A stretch of 13,291 nucleotides of DNA from JBCBSS01 sp039819065 (GTDB lineage Bacteria; Bacteroidota; Bacteroidia; Cytophagales; Cyclobacteriaceae), in the NCBI GenBank assembly GCA_039819065.1, contig JBCBSS010000186.1:1-13291 (forward strand), read 5' to 3'. The position numbers and the translations under genes were made by a program. Below are positions 1 through 8,392 of the stretch, piece after piece; position 1 is the stretch's first letter; each line of letters opens with the position of its first letter. A model generated the notes under the pieces. The model saw only the letters and a list, made by a program, of their open reading frames with translations, was not told the origin of the DNA and made no database searches.

Positions 1-44
1 ATGTTTATAATTATTAAAACTACATTTAAGTTAAATATTGAATT
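1..44 (+). promoter_or_regulatory. possible promoter/operator in front of the padR-permease operon
   Basis: This AT-rich leader ends at the PadR start codon. TACATTTA at 21-28 matches seven of eight positions of the Bacteroidota -7 box TAnnTTTG. The -33 TTG would lie at or before the window edge, so it cannot be judged. ATGT at 1-4 and ACAT at 22-25 are the half-site words reported for some PadR-family operators, but they are 17 bases apart instead of about 8, so an autoregulatory operator is only a guess. Confidence 0.25.
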
Positions 45-386
45 ATGAGTAAACACCACCTTGGCGAATTTGAAGAGATTGTCTTATTGACTGTCGCCAT
101 TCTACATAATGAAGCCTATGGCATTGCCATTATTGATGAAATGGAAGAGAGGTTAGGACGCAAGGTCAGTATAGGGGCGCTACAAACAGTACTGAGAAGG
201 CTTGAAAAGAAAGGCTACCTTTCTTCAGACCTGGGAGAAGCTACTAAAGTAAGAGGAGGGAAGCGCAAGCGTTACTTTACCATCACCGCGTTTGGTAAAA
301 AAGTGCTTGCTGAGGTGAAAGAGCAACGCATGAGTTTATGGAACGCAGTTCCGGAAGTCGTATGGGGAAATAACTATGGCGTATAA
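45..386 (+). CDS. PadR-family winged-helix transcriptional regulator
   Basis: This 113-residue protein is a small DNA-binding regulator of the PadR type, normally a dimeric repressor of an adjacent transporter operon. The opening helix (LGEFEEIVLLTVAIL, residues 6-20), the AYGIAIIDEMEERLG segment (24-38), the recognition-helix region SIGALQTVLRRLEKKGYL (42-59) and the wing with a basic RGGKRKRYFTIT stretch (70-81) are the standard PadR pattern. It is short: only about 25 residues follow the winged helix, so it resembles the small PadR subfamily with a minimal C-terminal dimerisation helix. The start at 45 is the first ATG and gives the full first helix. The stop codon overlaps the start of the following permease by 11 bp, which implies co-transcription and translational coupling. 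The ligand cannot be predicted. The family call is firm; control of its own operon is inferred from position. Confidence 0.92.
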   Translation: MSKHHLGEFEEIVLLTVAILHNEAYGIAIIDEMEERLGRKVSIGALQTVLRRLEKKGYLSSDLGEATKVRGGKRKRYFTITAFGKKVLAEVKEQRMSLWNAVPEVVWGNNYGV

Positions 387-3003
387 CGAACAGCACTTGC
401 CGCCCAAATGGGCACTGCGTTTTTTTCGGTGGTATTGCCGATCCGAGTATGTCGAGGATTTAGAAGGCGATCTTTTAGAGCGTTTTGATAGACGTAAAGA
501 AGAAGTTGGTTTAAAAAAAGCGCGTCAGAAATTCTTCTTCGACGTGGTTCAGCTTTTCCGACCAGCATTAATCAAATCAATATTTGGCCTCAGCTATATA
601 AGTCAATACAGTATGTTTCGCAATTATTTCAAAGTGTCCTGGCGCAACCTATCCAGACAAAGACTCTATTCTACCATCAACATAGGTGGGCTAACGATCG
701 GTTTGACCGCCTTTATTCTAATCTCATTGTATGTGACACACGAGCTTTCTTATGATAAGTTCTACAAAAATTCTGAAAGCATTCACCGTGTTTATAAGGA
801 AAGCGCAGATGGCGATTATCTGGGGAGTAGCTTTTCCGCCCGTACACCGGCACAACTGGCTACCAGCATGATGGAAGAGTTCGAGGAAGTAGAATTTGCC
901 ACCACCTTCGATAATTACAGCGCCTTATTAAGCAATGGAGAGTCCAACGGCTATTTAGAAAAAGGTGTATTCGCTGACCGGCAATTCTTTAATGTTTTTC
1001 AGCTTAACTTCCTTTCTGGCAATGCAGACAAAGCACTGCCCTCTCCCCAAAGTATTGTTTTGACCGAGACGTTGGCATCAAAGATGTTTGGTAGCCAAAA
1101 TCCAATGGGTAAAACTGTGCGCTATGGTGAAACAGACTATCTGGTGTCTGGTGTGATTGAGGACCTGCCTAATAACTCGGTGTTTGAGTTTTCATTTGTG
1201 TGTAGTCTGGAATCAGACCGAGGATATCAAAGGTACTTTGAGAGCGCTAAGTGGAATAGTCATTCTTATCTGACCTTTTTTACTCTTGCACCTGCAGTCA
1301 AGCCAGCACAGTTGGAGAGGAGGTTGGCTCAATTATTTGCCAAACACTGGATAGATATTGACAAGTATCCAACCGAGCTCTTGGTGGAACCGCTTTCCGC
1401 TGTTCATCTGCACAGCGATATCAATCATGATTTGAGCCGTAAGGGAGATACACAGCGATTGTGGATCTTTTCAGCAGTAGCCTTGATCATTCTCATGCTG
1501 GCTTGTATCAACTATATCAATTTAGCCATTGCACGTTCTATCAATCGTGTCAAAGAAGTAGGAGTGAGAAAAGCGATTGGGGCTAAACCTAGCCAACTGA
1601 TGGTTCAATTCCTGATAGAATCGTTGCTATTCGTAGTATTGGCACTGTCAGCATCGCTATTCATGGTCAAAGGCACCTTACCCGCTTTTGCCAGTATTGT
1701 CGAGCGCCCTTTCGTATTTGGCGTCACCGAATTGGTGAAAGGCTTACAGTATATCATTGCACTCGCCTTAGCCTTAGGAGTCATCGCCGGCAGCTACCCA
1801 GCGCTATATATTGCTCGTTTACAAACCATCAATGTACTGAAAGGCAGACCGACCAAAACGGGAGGCAAGCAAGGCATCTTAAGTAGCTTGGTCATTGTAC
1901 AATATGCAGTAGCCATAGTGTTGGTCATCAGCAGCCTCATTATTTATCAGCAATTTCAATTTGTACAGCAAAAAGACCTGGGGTTTGAGCAAGACCAGGT
2001 TGTCTCTATTTCCATTAGAAGTCATGACATTCGAGACAAGTACGAAGTTTTAAAACAAGAATGGATGGCTCATCCCGGTATTGAAGATATTACGGCTTCC
2101 CAATATTTACCAAGCGATGTACAGCAGAAAACCATCACTAACGACGATGATGGTGGTAGCCCAGACGATGACCTTGACATTTATCAGCTGAGGACTGATC
2201 TCAACTTTCTGGATTTCTACGGGATAGAATTGATAGCAGGCCGGGATTTTTCTGCCCAATCTGCTTCTGATATTAAAACCGCCTGCCTTATCAATGAATC
2301 GGCCGTTAAAGCTATGGGATGGACGCCTGAGCAAGCAGTAGGGCAAAGATTTACCGAGAACTGGCTTGAAGAAGGTATAGAAGTGATCGGTGTGGTCAAA
2401 GATTTTCATTTGCATTCTCTCCATCTACCTATTGAGCCTTTGATGCTAGACTTAACTAGTCCCAGGCGTTTCAAGTATCTTTCTGTCAGAATACATAAGG
2501 ATAAGATTCCTGAGACACTGGCCCACCTAGAACAACAAGTAAAACAATATTCGTCTTACCCTTTTGATTACCAATTTCTGGACGACCAAATTGACCAATT
2601 GTACAAGGCTGATATCAATCAGGGTAAAATATTGGCTACGTTCACGGGTTTGGCCATTTTAATCGCTTCTTTAGGTCTTTTCGGTATGACGGCATTTAGA
2701 ACTGAACAGCGCAAAAAGGAAATCAGTATCCGTAAAATATTGGGTGCTTCTCTGGCCAACGTTGTTACGCTTTTCACTAATTCCATCATGCGGCAGACCT
2801 TGATTGGGTTTGTTGTGGCCGTACCGCTGGCCATATTGGTTATGAACAAATGGCTCGAAAGCTTTACTTATAAGACTGAGTTATCGTGGTGGCTGTTTGC
2901 ATTATCTGGTATCCTAATCATGTCTCTCGTTTTGTTTACCGTAGGTATTCAAACGCTGCAAGCTGCGCGTGCCAATCCTGTCGATGCTTTAAAAAATGAG
3001 TAG
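376..3003 (+). CDS. duplicated FtsX/MacB-like ABC permease with N-terminal prefix domain (first copy)
   Basis: An 875-residue inner-membrane protein built from two MacB/FtsX-type permease halves. Residues 8-65 form a charged cytoplasmic prefix (PPKWALRFFRWYC, then EDLEGDLLERF) of the sort named 'permease prefix domain 2'. Membrane segments are predicted near 101-121, 362-384, 412-430, 456-478, 504-524, 751-773, 802-822 and 837-857. Large extracytoplasmic MacB-PCD-like domains lie at about 125-355 and 530-745. Each half carries the typical cytoplasmic coupling motif, RVKEVGVRKAIGA (391-403) and RKKEISIRKILGAS (779-792), which in MacB/FtsX proteins contacts the ATPase. No ATPase gene is nearby, so partner and substrate are unknown. 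Related Bacteroidota proteins are often annotated as antimicrobial-peptide exporters, which is not demonstrated. The start at 376 lies inside the padR gene and is supported because the second permease starts with the same prefix. It overlaps the next gene by 8 bp. Confidence 0.93.
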   Translation: MAYNEQHLPPKWALRFFRWYCRSEYVEDLEGDLLERFDRRKEEVGLKKARQKFFFDVVQLFRPALIKSIFGLSYISQYSMFRNYFKVSWRNLSRQRLYSTINIGGLTIGLTAFILISLYVTHELSYDKFYKNSESIHRVYKESADGDYLGSSFSARTPAQLATSMMEEFEEVEFATTFDNYSALLSNGESNGYLEKGVFADRQFFNVFQLNFLSGNADKALPSPQSIVLTETLASKMFGSQNPMGKTVRYGETDYLVSGVIEDLPNNSVFEFSFVCSLESDRGYQRYFESAKWNSHSYLTFFTLAPAVKPAQLERRLAQLFAKHWIDIDKYPTELLVEPLSAVHLHSDINHDLSRKGDTQRLWIFSAVALIILMLACINYINLAIARSINRVKEVGVRKAIGAKPSQLMVQFLIESLLFVVLALSASLFMVKGTLPAFASIVERPFVFGVTELVKGLQYIIALALALGVIAGSYPALYIARLQTINVLKGRPTKTGGKQGILSSLVIVQYAVAIVLVISSLIIYQQFQFVQQKDLGFEQDQVVSISIRSHDIRDKYEVLKQEWMAHPGIEDITASQYLPSDVQQKTITNDDDGGSPDDDLDIYQLRTDLNFLDFYGIELIAGRDFSAQSASDIKTACLINESAVKAMGWTPEQAVGQRFTENWLEEGIEVIGVVKDFHLHSLHLPIEPLMLDLTSPRRFKYLSVRIHKDKIPETLAHLEQQVKQYSSYPFDYQFLDDQIDQLYKADINQGKILATFTGLAILIASLGLFGMTAFRTEQRKKEISIRKILGASLANVVTLFTNSIMRQTLIGFVVAVPLAILVMNKWLESFTYKTELSWWLFALSGILIMSLVLFTVGIQTLQAARANPVDALKNE

Positions 3004-5662
3004 GAGGTACCCACCAAAATGGGCACTTAAGTTCTTCCGATGGTATTGCCATTCGGAATACATCGAAGACCTTGAGGGTGACCTGCTTGAGCGATTTGAG
3101 AGAAACCTGGAAGCCAGAAATGAAATAGAAGCAAAGCGACGCTTCATTATTGATGTACTTCTACTTTTTCGGCCTGCTATCATAGGGATTCGAAACAACA
3201 CACTCCTTTTTCACCGAATTGGTATGCTTAAAAATTATCTGATACTGGGGTATCGCAACTTGCTCAAGAGAAAATTATATACATCCGTTAATCTCGTAGG
3301 GCTATCAGTTGGGTTTGCGGCAGCATATATCATCTTCTTGTATGTACAGCATGAGTTGTCATACGATCAGTCTCTACCGGATGCAGACCGTATCTATAAA
3401 ATATCCCAAGCGGTAGTGGATGAAGAAGGAGAACATGTCTATAGAACCGTACCTTATTCTTTGGTGAATATTTTGCACCAGGACTACGGAGAGGTGGAGG
3501 AGGCCACTATTATATCCGGGCCTTATAACCAACAGGTAGTTACGCTGAGTGGTGATCATACTGGTACCAGACATTTTGTCGAAAATAACGTGTTGTTGGC
3601 TGACAGTAATTTTCTTTCAGTATTTCAATACGATATGCTGGTTGGTGATGCCAGGAAAGCACTTAGAGAACCGAATAGTGTGGTATTGACTGCTAGCACG
3701 GCCAAACGGTTTTTCGGGAATGCGAATCCGATAGGTCAGTTTATTTCACCTTCAGGAAGAAACGCAGTTGTAACCGGTGTTTGCCAGGACCCACCTGCCA
3801 ATTCACACCTACAGTTCAGCTACTTGGTATCATCCACTTCGGTAAAATGGTTGAACTGGCCAAAATTTAATCTGAACGCAGCCCATTGCTACATTAAATT
3901 GAAAGAAAATGCCAGCCATGTTCAATTGGAGTCCAAACTGCCTGAACTTGTACGTACCTATGTTCTACCGGAAATAGAACGGATACAAAATATTTCCAGG
4001 GAAGACTATATCGAAGCAGGTCATGGAATTGACTATTACCTTCATGCTATAAGTGAATTGTACCTGAATGAAAATGATTTGGGAGGCTTCAAGCCCGGAG
4101 GCAATTGGACTACCCTTGGGATTTTCATTGCTATGGGCCTACTAATGTTGATTATCGCATGCATCAACTTTGTGAACATGTCCATTGCCAGGGCATTCGA
4201 AAGGACCAGTGAGGTGGGGGTGAGAAGGGTAATGGGATCTTTAAGAGGAGAAGTCGCCTTTCAGTTTTTAATGGAGTCATTAATCATAAGTGCGATTAGT
4301 GTCCTCATTGGGTTTTTGATTATGATTACTGTACTGCCTTATTTCAACCACCTGATACAAGCGGAGCTCACCGTTCAATTTGACTCAGCCCTCCTGGTAA
4401 GTTTGGTGGGTGTAATAGTGATAGTTAGTCTCGTCACCGCAGGTTATCCGGCGTTCTTGATGTCCAATTTATCACCTGTAAACGCACTAAAAGGCCATAT
4501 ACGTACAGGTTCTCGAAGAAACAAACTCAAAAATGGCTTGGTCTCTTTTCAATTTCTTGTTGCCATAGTCTTCATCTTTATCACGCTTGTGATGATTAAA
4601 CAAGTCAACCATATCAATGATAAAGAACTCGGTTTCGATCAGGAACAGCTGATGGTGATAGAGGGCATACCTCATAAAGAACCTCATCGCTTCAATCCTT
4701 TTTTGAATAAACTCAAGAACCTACTAGGCATACAAGCTGCCGCGGGTAGTCTCTGGGTACCAGGTTTTAACAATACATGGACTGACAACTATCGTGTGCC
4801 AGGGCAATCAAAAGATTATCATTTGAACAGGATTCTAGTCGGTGATGATTTTATGGAAACGATGGGTATCGAGTTGGTAGCCGGAGAATCCTTTTCCGTA
4901 GACAGTCGTGATTCTACCATGATCATACTTAATGAATCCGCTGTTGAAGCAATGGGATTGCGTAACCCGATAGGACAGCAAATAACACTGACCGAAGATG
5001 TGAACGGTGAAAAGTTGGAATATGATTTTAAAGTAAAAGGAGTCATTTCGGATTTTCACTATTACACCTTGCACCAACCAATATCTCCCTTAGTTATTCA
5101 AAGCAATGAAAACAATCACAACCGTATGAGATTCATGATCGCCAGAATACAGGCTGGTACATCAGCACAAGTTATCGCGGATGTTCAAGGTATTTGGAGT
5201 GATATGTTTCCTGATCGCCCGTTTAGGTTCCAATTTCTGGATGATGCACTCGCCGCCAAATATCAGGGCGAAAGACAGACCGCTACGCTTTTATCTATTA
5301 GTTCATCATTGATCATTCTTATGGCCTGTATAGGCTTGTTTGCCCTGTCCGCCTATACAATCAGCTTACGCCTGCGTGAAGTCAGTATCAGAAAAGTATT
5401 GGGTGCCGGAATGGGCGATAACTTAATGTTGTTGTCACTCGGTTTTATTAAAATGACCTTTCTTTCATTCTTATTGGCTGCTCCTATAGGTTGGTACATA
5501 AGTGTTCAGTGGGTGCAGAGTTTTGCCTATAGAACATCAATCGGTCCGAGTGTGTTTGTGCTTACCGCGATCATCATTATGACCACTTGCTTACTATCTG
5601 TTAGTTATCATTCATTTAAGGTATCATTGACAAATCCCACTGATAGTTTATCTGGCGAATAG
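2996..5662 (+). CDS. duplicated FtsX/MacB-like ABC permease with N-terminal prefix domain (second copy)
   Basis: An 888-residue paralogue of the preceding permease with the same plan. The prefix domain is at 5-62, with membrane segments near 98-117, 373-396, 424-446, 464-487, 516-533, 765-787, 812-832 and 850-870. Soluble extracytoplasmic domains lie at about 120-365 and 540-755. The coupling motifs are SEVGVRRVMGS (405-415) and LREVSIRKVLGAG (793-805). Over residues 5-36 the prefix is identical to residues 8-39 of the first copy at 27 of 32 positions counted by eye, whereas the rest has diverged clearly. The start at 2996 is the only ATG that keeps the prefix, and it overlaps the previous stop codon by 8 bp. 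An AGGAGGT sequence at 3002-3008 lies just after this start, too late to serve it. Two different permeases in tandem may form a heteromer or handle different substrates. No ATPase is encoded here. Confidence 0.93.
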   Translation: MSRRYPPKWALKFFRWYCHSEYIEDLEGDLLERFERNLEARNEIEAKRRFIIDVLLLFRPAIIGIRNNTLLFHRIGMLKNYLILGYRNLLKRKLYTSVNLVGLSVGFAAAYIIFLYVQHELSYDQSLPDADRIYKISQAVVDEEGEHVYRTVPYSLVNILHQDYGEVEEATIISGPYNQQVVTLSGDHTGTRHFVENNVLLADSNFLSVFQYDMLVGDARKALREPNSVVLTASTAKRFFGNANPIGQFISPSGRNAVVTGVCQDPPANSHLQFSYLVSSTSVKWLNWPKFNLNAAHCYIKLKENASHVQLESKLPELVRTYVLPEIERIQNISREDYIEAGHGIDYYLHAISELYLNENDLGGFKPGGNWTTLGIFIAMGLLMLIIACINFVNMSIARAFERTSEVGVRRVMGSLRGEVAFQFLMESLIISAISVLIGFLIMITVLPYFNHLIQAELTVQFDSALLVSLVGVIVIVSLVTAGYPAFLMSNLSPVNALKGHIRTGSRRNKLKNGLVSFQFLVAIVFIFITLVMIKQVNHINDKELGFDQEQLMVIEGIPHKEPHRFNPFLNKLKNLLGIQAAAGSLWVPGFNNTWTDNYRVPGQSKDYHLNRILVGDDFMETMGIELVAGESFSVDSRDSTMIILNESAVEAMGLRNPIGQQITLTEDVNGEKLEYDFKVKGVISDFHYYTLHQPISPLVIQSNENNHNRMRFMIARIQAGTSAQVIADVQGIWSDMFPDRPFRFQFLDDALAAKYQGERQTATLLSISSSLIILMACIGLFALSAYTISLRLREVSIRKVLGAGMGDNLMLLSLGFIKMTFLSFLLAAPIGWYISVQWVQSFAYRTSIGPSVFVLTAIIIMTTCLLSVSYHSFKVSLTNPTDSLSGE

Positions 5663-5727
5663 GTCACCAGCAAATAATATGAAAGGCTATTTAAGGTTTT
5701 ATACCTGACCCTACGATCTCTTCTCAA

Positions 5728-5769
5728 CCGTTTACCACCCTTTAAAACGGCTCGTCATGGTCTTTTTTT
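5728..5769 (+). terminator. weak candidate terminator after the permease operon
   Basis: CCGTTT (5728-5733) can pair with AAACGG (5745-5750) across an 11-base loop, and a run of seven T lies at 5763-5769. The 12-base gap between stem and T-run is too long for a classical intrinsic terminator, so this is only a candidate. The 164-base gap between 5662 and 5827 shows no coding potential that I can see. Confidence 0.2.
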
Positions 5770-5826
5770 GATATCAAGAAGCCTCAGGTTACCTTGACAT
5801 TAGAAAATCTATCAGAAACCTAACTT

Positions 5827-6363
5827 ATGACTACTATGGAAAATAGTTTGGATGACGTAATGCCTGAATCACCCTCAGTTAAGTCGTTGGCGTTCAAGTA
5901 CGGGGGCTTACTAGGTGCCATCATGGTAATTTATGGACTCATATTACAGTTTGCCGGTCTCGCTACCAATCAAGCTTTATCTTATGTTAATTACCTCTTT
6001 ATCATTGTAGCCATGGTGCTGGCCCATAGTGAATATAAGCGCTTGGGTGACGGCTTAATGCCTTACGGGAAGGCGTTGGGTATTGCCACTTTAACAGCAG
6101 TTATAGGGGCGGCCATTTCTGTCATATTCTCCTACATCTACATCAAATTTGTTGATGATTCTTTGCTGGCCTTGATGGAAGAAACGCAGATCCAGTCTAT
6201 GGAGGAACAAGGCCTGAGTCAGGAGCAAATTGATCAGACGTTGGAGATCAGTTCTGCCTTTATGATTCCTGAGGTGATTTTTCCCATTGCATTTCTCGCT
6301 TTTAGCTTTTTTAGCTTTATTTTGGCGTTGATAGTATCTGCTATCACGCAAAAAACTAGCTAA
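5827..6363 (+). CDS. DUF4199 family membrane protein
   Basis: A 178-residue integral membrane protein with four predicted helices (about 24-44, 53-69, 84-106 and 148-172) and a hydrophilic acidic loop between the third and fourth (about 108-146, rich in E and Q). The pattern, with the HSEYKRLGDGLMPYGKALGI segment (67-86) between helices two and three, is that of DUF4199, a Bacteroidota family of unknown function. Start could be at 5827 or at the in-frame ATG at 5836; nothing in the leader decides between them. The stop codon is only 6 bases before the start of a polyprenyl-phosphate glycosyltransferase gene, a pairing I recall as common in this phylum. It may therefore be an accessory membrane subunit or scaffold for that enzyme, but this is inference from position. 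Confidence 0.85.
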   Translation: MTTMENSLDDVMPESPSVKSLAFKYGGLLGAIMVIYGLILQFAGLATNQALSYVNYLFIIVAMVLAHSEYKRLGDGLMPYGKALGIATLTAVIGAAISVIFSYIYIKFVDDSLLALMEETQIQSMEEQGLSQEQIDQTLEISSAFMIPEVIFPIAFLAFSFFSFILALIVSAITQKTS

Positions 6364-6369
6364 AGCTGT

Positions 6370-7344
6370 ATGCAGGAAAACCCTGAGATTTCAATAGTTA
6401 TTCCTTTATATAACGAAGAAGAGTCCTTAGAAGAATTAAGTGAATGGATAAGCCGTGTTATGAAAGAGCACGGCTTTACTTATGAAGTGGTCATGGTAGA
6501 TGACGGCAGTAGTGACACTTCTTGGGAGGTAGTAAAAAAGATCAGGGATAAGAACACCAATGTCAAAGGCATCCGGTTCAATCGCAACTTTGGCAAATCG
6601 GCAGCGCTAGATACAGGTTTCAGGGCCAGTAAAGGAAAGGTGGTAATTACCATGGATGCTGATATGCAAGACAGCCCTGATGAGGTGCCGGAGTTGTATC
6701 GGATGATCACGGAAGATGGATACGATCTGGTTTCAGGCTGGAAGAAGAAACGCCATGATCCCATTGGCAAGACAATCCCTTCCAAGTTTTTCAACTTCGT
6801 TACCAGCAAAATATCAGGCATCAAGCTCCATGATTTCAACTGTGGATTAAAAGCCTACGATGGTAGAGTAGTGAAAAATATCACGGTCTATGGTGAAATG
6901 CATCGATACATTCCACTAATTGCTAAATGGAATGGTTTTACCAAGATCGCTGAGAAGCCAGTCAAACACTACGAACGCAAATACGGGACGACCAAATTTG
7001 GATTGGAACGGTTTATCAATGGCTTTCTCGACCTTATTTCCATAACGTTCGTCTCTCGATTTAGAAAGAAACCCATGCACTTCTTTGGTACGTTAGGAAG
7101 TATTTCATTCTTGTTGGGTTTTATCTTCACTGTTAAAATCCTTTGGGACAAAGTAGACTCAGTTTACTTTTCCAAAGTGCCTCTCGTACGAGATGTGACC
7201 GAACAGCCTATATTTTTTCTAGCTTTGGTGGCACTGGTAATTGGTGTGCAGCTCTTTTTGGCTGGTTTTCTAGCCGAGCTACAAGCGATGCGCAACCACT
7301 CTCAACGCGAGTACCTTGTCCTTGAAAAGATTGGGATAGAATAA
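6370..7344 (+). CDS. family 2 glycosyltransferase, GtrB/DPM1-like, membrane-anchored
   Basis: A 324-residue enzyme of the class that moves a sugar from a nucleotide donor to a polyprenyl phosphate on the cytoplasmic face of the inner membrane. The GT-A fold opens with SIVIPLYNEEESLEEL (8-23). VDDGSSD (43-49), FNRNFGKSAAL (70-80) and the metal-binding DADMQD (96-101) follow, then the acceptor-side region HDFNCGLKAY (154-163). A basic YERKYGTTKFG stretch (201-211) precedes the membrane. Two C-terminal membrane helices (about 238-258 and 279-301) match the bactoprenol-glucosyltransferase architecture and length. It is almost certainly co-transcribed with the DUF4199 gene just upstream. The transferred sugar cannot be predicted. 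Likely roles are lipid-linked sugar supply for surface glycans or protein glycosylation. Confidence 0.93.
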   Translation: MQENPEISIVIPLYNEEESLEELSEWISRVMKEHGFTYEVVMVDDGSSDTSWEVVKKIRDKNTNVKGIRFNRNFGKSAALDTGFRASKGKVVITMDADMQDSPDEVPELYRMITEDGYDLVSGWKKKRHDPIGKTIPSKFFNFVTSKISGIKLHDFNCGLKAYDGRVVKNITVYGEMHRYIPLIAKWNGFTKIAEKPVKHYERKYGTTKFGLERFINGFLDLISITFVSRFRKKPMHFFGTLGSISFLLGFIFTVKILWDKVDSVYFSKVPLVRDVTEQPIFFLALVALVIGVQLFLAGFLAELQAMRNHSQREYLVLEKIGIE

Positions 7345-7382
7345 TTACCTCAAATCCTACTATCATTTTTCCGAGCTCAGGT

Positions 7383-7417
7383 TTCAAAGCAAAAATCGCT
7401 AATTTCGAAGCCTTGAA
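7383..7417 (+). promoter_or_regulatory. imperfect inverted repeat just before the second glycosyltransferase start
   Basis: TTCAAAGC (7383-7390) and GCCTTGAA (7410-7417) are inverted copies with one mismatch, separated by 19 bases and ending two bases before the ATG at 7420. TAATTTCG at 7400-7407 between the arms is a one-mismatch relative of the TAnnTTTG -7 box but is very close to the start codon. It could be an operator, a leader hairpin or chance. Confidence 0.2.
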
Positions 7418-7419
7418 GC

Positions 7420-8391
7420 ATGAGAAAGTATTCCATAATTATTCCGGTCTATAACCGCCCGCAGGAGGTAGATGAGTTACTCGAAAGTCTTACCCACCAG
7501 ACCTATTCCCATTTCGAAGTATTGATCATAGAGGATGGTTCCAGTGAAAAGTGCGAGGAAGTAGTAGCGAAATACAAAGAGGCACTGGATGTAAAGTATT
7601 TCTTCAAAGAAAACTCTGGTCAGGGCTTTACCCGCAACTATGGATATGAAAGAGCTTCAGGAGATTACTTTGTTGTATTCGATTCTGACTGCCTGATTCC
7701 CACCAATTATTTTGAAGCAGTAGAATCACAATTGAATGACGACTACCTGGATTGCTACGGCGGCCCTGATAAGGCACATGAAGATTTCACTCCTGTACAG
7801 AAGGCCATTAACTACTCGATGACATCGATGTTCACTACCGGAGGCATACGAGGTAAGAAGAAACACGTCGGCAAGTTTGAGCCACGAAGCTTCAATTTCG
7901 GTATTTCACGTGAAGTGTATGAGAAAACGGGAGGCTTCATCATCACTAGAATGGGCGAGGATATTGAATTCAGCCTGCGCATAAGGAAAATGGGTTTCAG
8001 GGTGGGACTGATATCAGAGGCGTTTGTTTATCACAAGCGCAGAACGGACTTTGTACAATTCTATAAACAAGCGGCTTTCTTCGGTTCTGGTAGAGTCAAT
8101 CTCAATGACATGTTTCCTGAAAATGTGAAAGCCGTCTATTTCTTTCCGGCAGCTTTCGTAATAAGCTTGGTGATTTACTTACTTACACCATTGGTGAGCA
8201 TGCCACTTTTTATGTTGGGTAGTGTGTTATTGGCGCTTTTGTATTTGATGATCTTCATTGATGCCACAGCCAAAAACAAGAGTATCTACGTTGGCTTATT
8301 AAGTATCATAGCCTCTTTCATCCAGATATTTGCCTATGGCAATGGCTTCATCAAACATTGGTGGAAGAAAAAGGTGTTGAAGTCCGCCTAA
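7420..8391 (+). CDS. family 2 glycosyltransferase with C-terminal membrane helices
   Basis: A 323-residue GT-A fold glycosyltransferase. The N-terminus YSIIIPVYNRPQEVDELLESL (residues 4-24) is the nucleotide-sugar binding strand and helix. IIEDGSS (36-42) and the metal-binding FDSDCL (87-92) follow, and GEDIEFSLRIRKMGF (179-193) is the catalytic-base region (ED dyad) of inverting family 2 enzymes. Three hydrophobic segments at about 238-256, 258-280 and 290-309 anchor it to the membrane, leaving a basic tail. This is a different subfamily from the preceding GtrB-like enzyme: it lacks the acceptor-side and double-helix features and looks more like a glycan-extending transferase. The gap to the previous gene is 75 bases, so it may share the transcript or have its own promoter. 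A minus-strand methyltransferase-like relic begins one base after its stop codon. Confidence 0.92.
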   Translation: MRKYSIIIPVYNRPQEVDELLESLTHQTYSHFEVLIIEDGSSEKCEEVVAKYKEALDVKYFFKENSGQGFTRNYGYERASGDYFVVFDSDCLIPTNYFEAVESQLNDDYLDCYGGPDKAHEDFTPVQKAINYSMTSMFTTGGIRGKKKHVGKFEPRSFNFGISREVYEKTGGFIITRMGEDIEFSLRIRKMGFRVGLISEAFVYHKRRTDFVQFYKQAAFFGSGRVNLNDMFPENVKAVYFFPAAFVISLVIYLLTPLVSMPLFMLGSVLLALLYLMIFIDATAKNKSIYVGLLSIIASFIQIFAYGNGFIKHWWKKKVLKSA

Positions 8392-8392
8392 C

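Noticed and set aside
2107..2424. Minus-strand open frames inside the permease genes (also 2619-2849, 2989-3201, 3374-3574, 4487-4687, 4819-5077)
   Set aside because: They lie opposite well-supported permease coding sequence, have no family-like motifs and are shadows of its codon usage.
5768..5777. Perfect ten-base palindrome TTGATATCAA
   Set aside because: Short and AT-rich, not extended on either side, about 50 bases from the DUF4199 start without a matching promoter; expected by chance at this length.
6091..6351. Minus-strand frames opposite the DUF4199 and glycosyltransferase genes (also 6480-6839, 6969-7151) and the plus-strand frame 7143-7325
   Set aside because: Fully contained in convincing genes, with no recognisable protein features.
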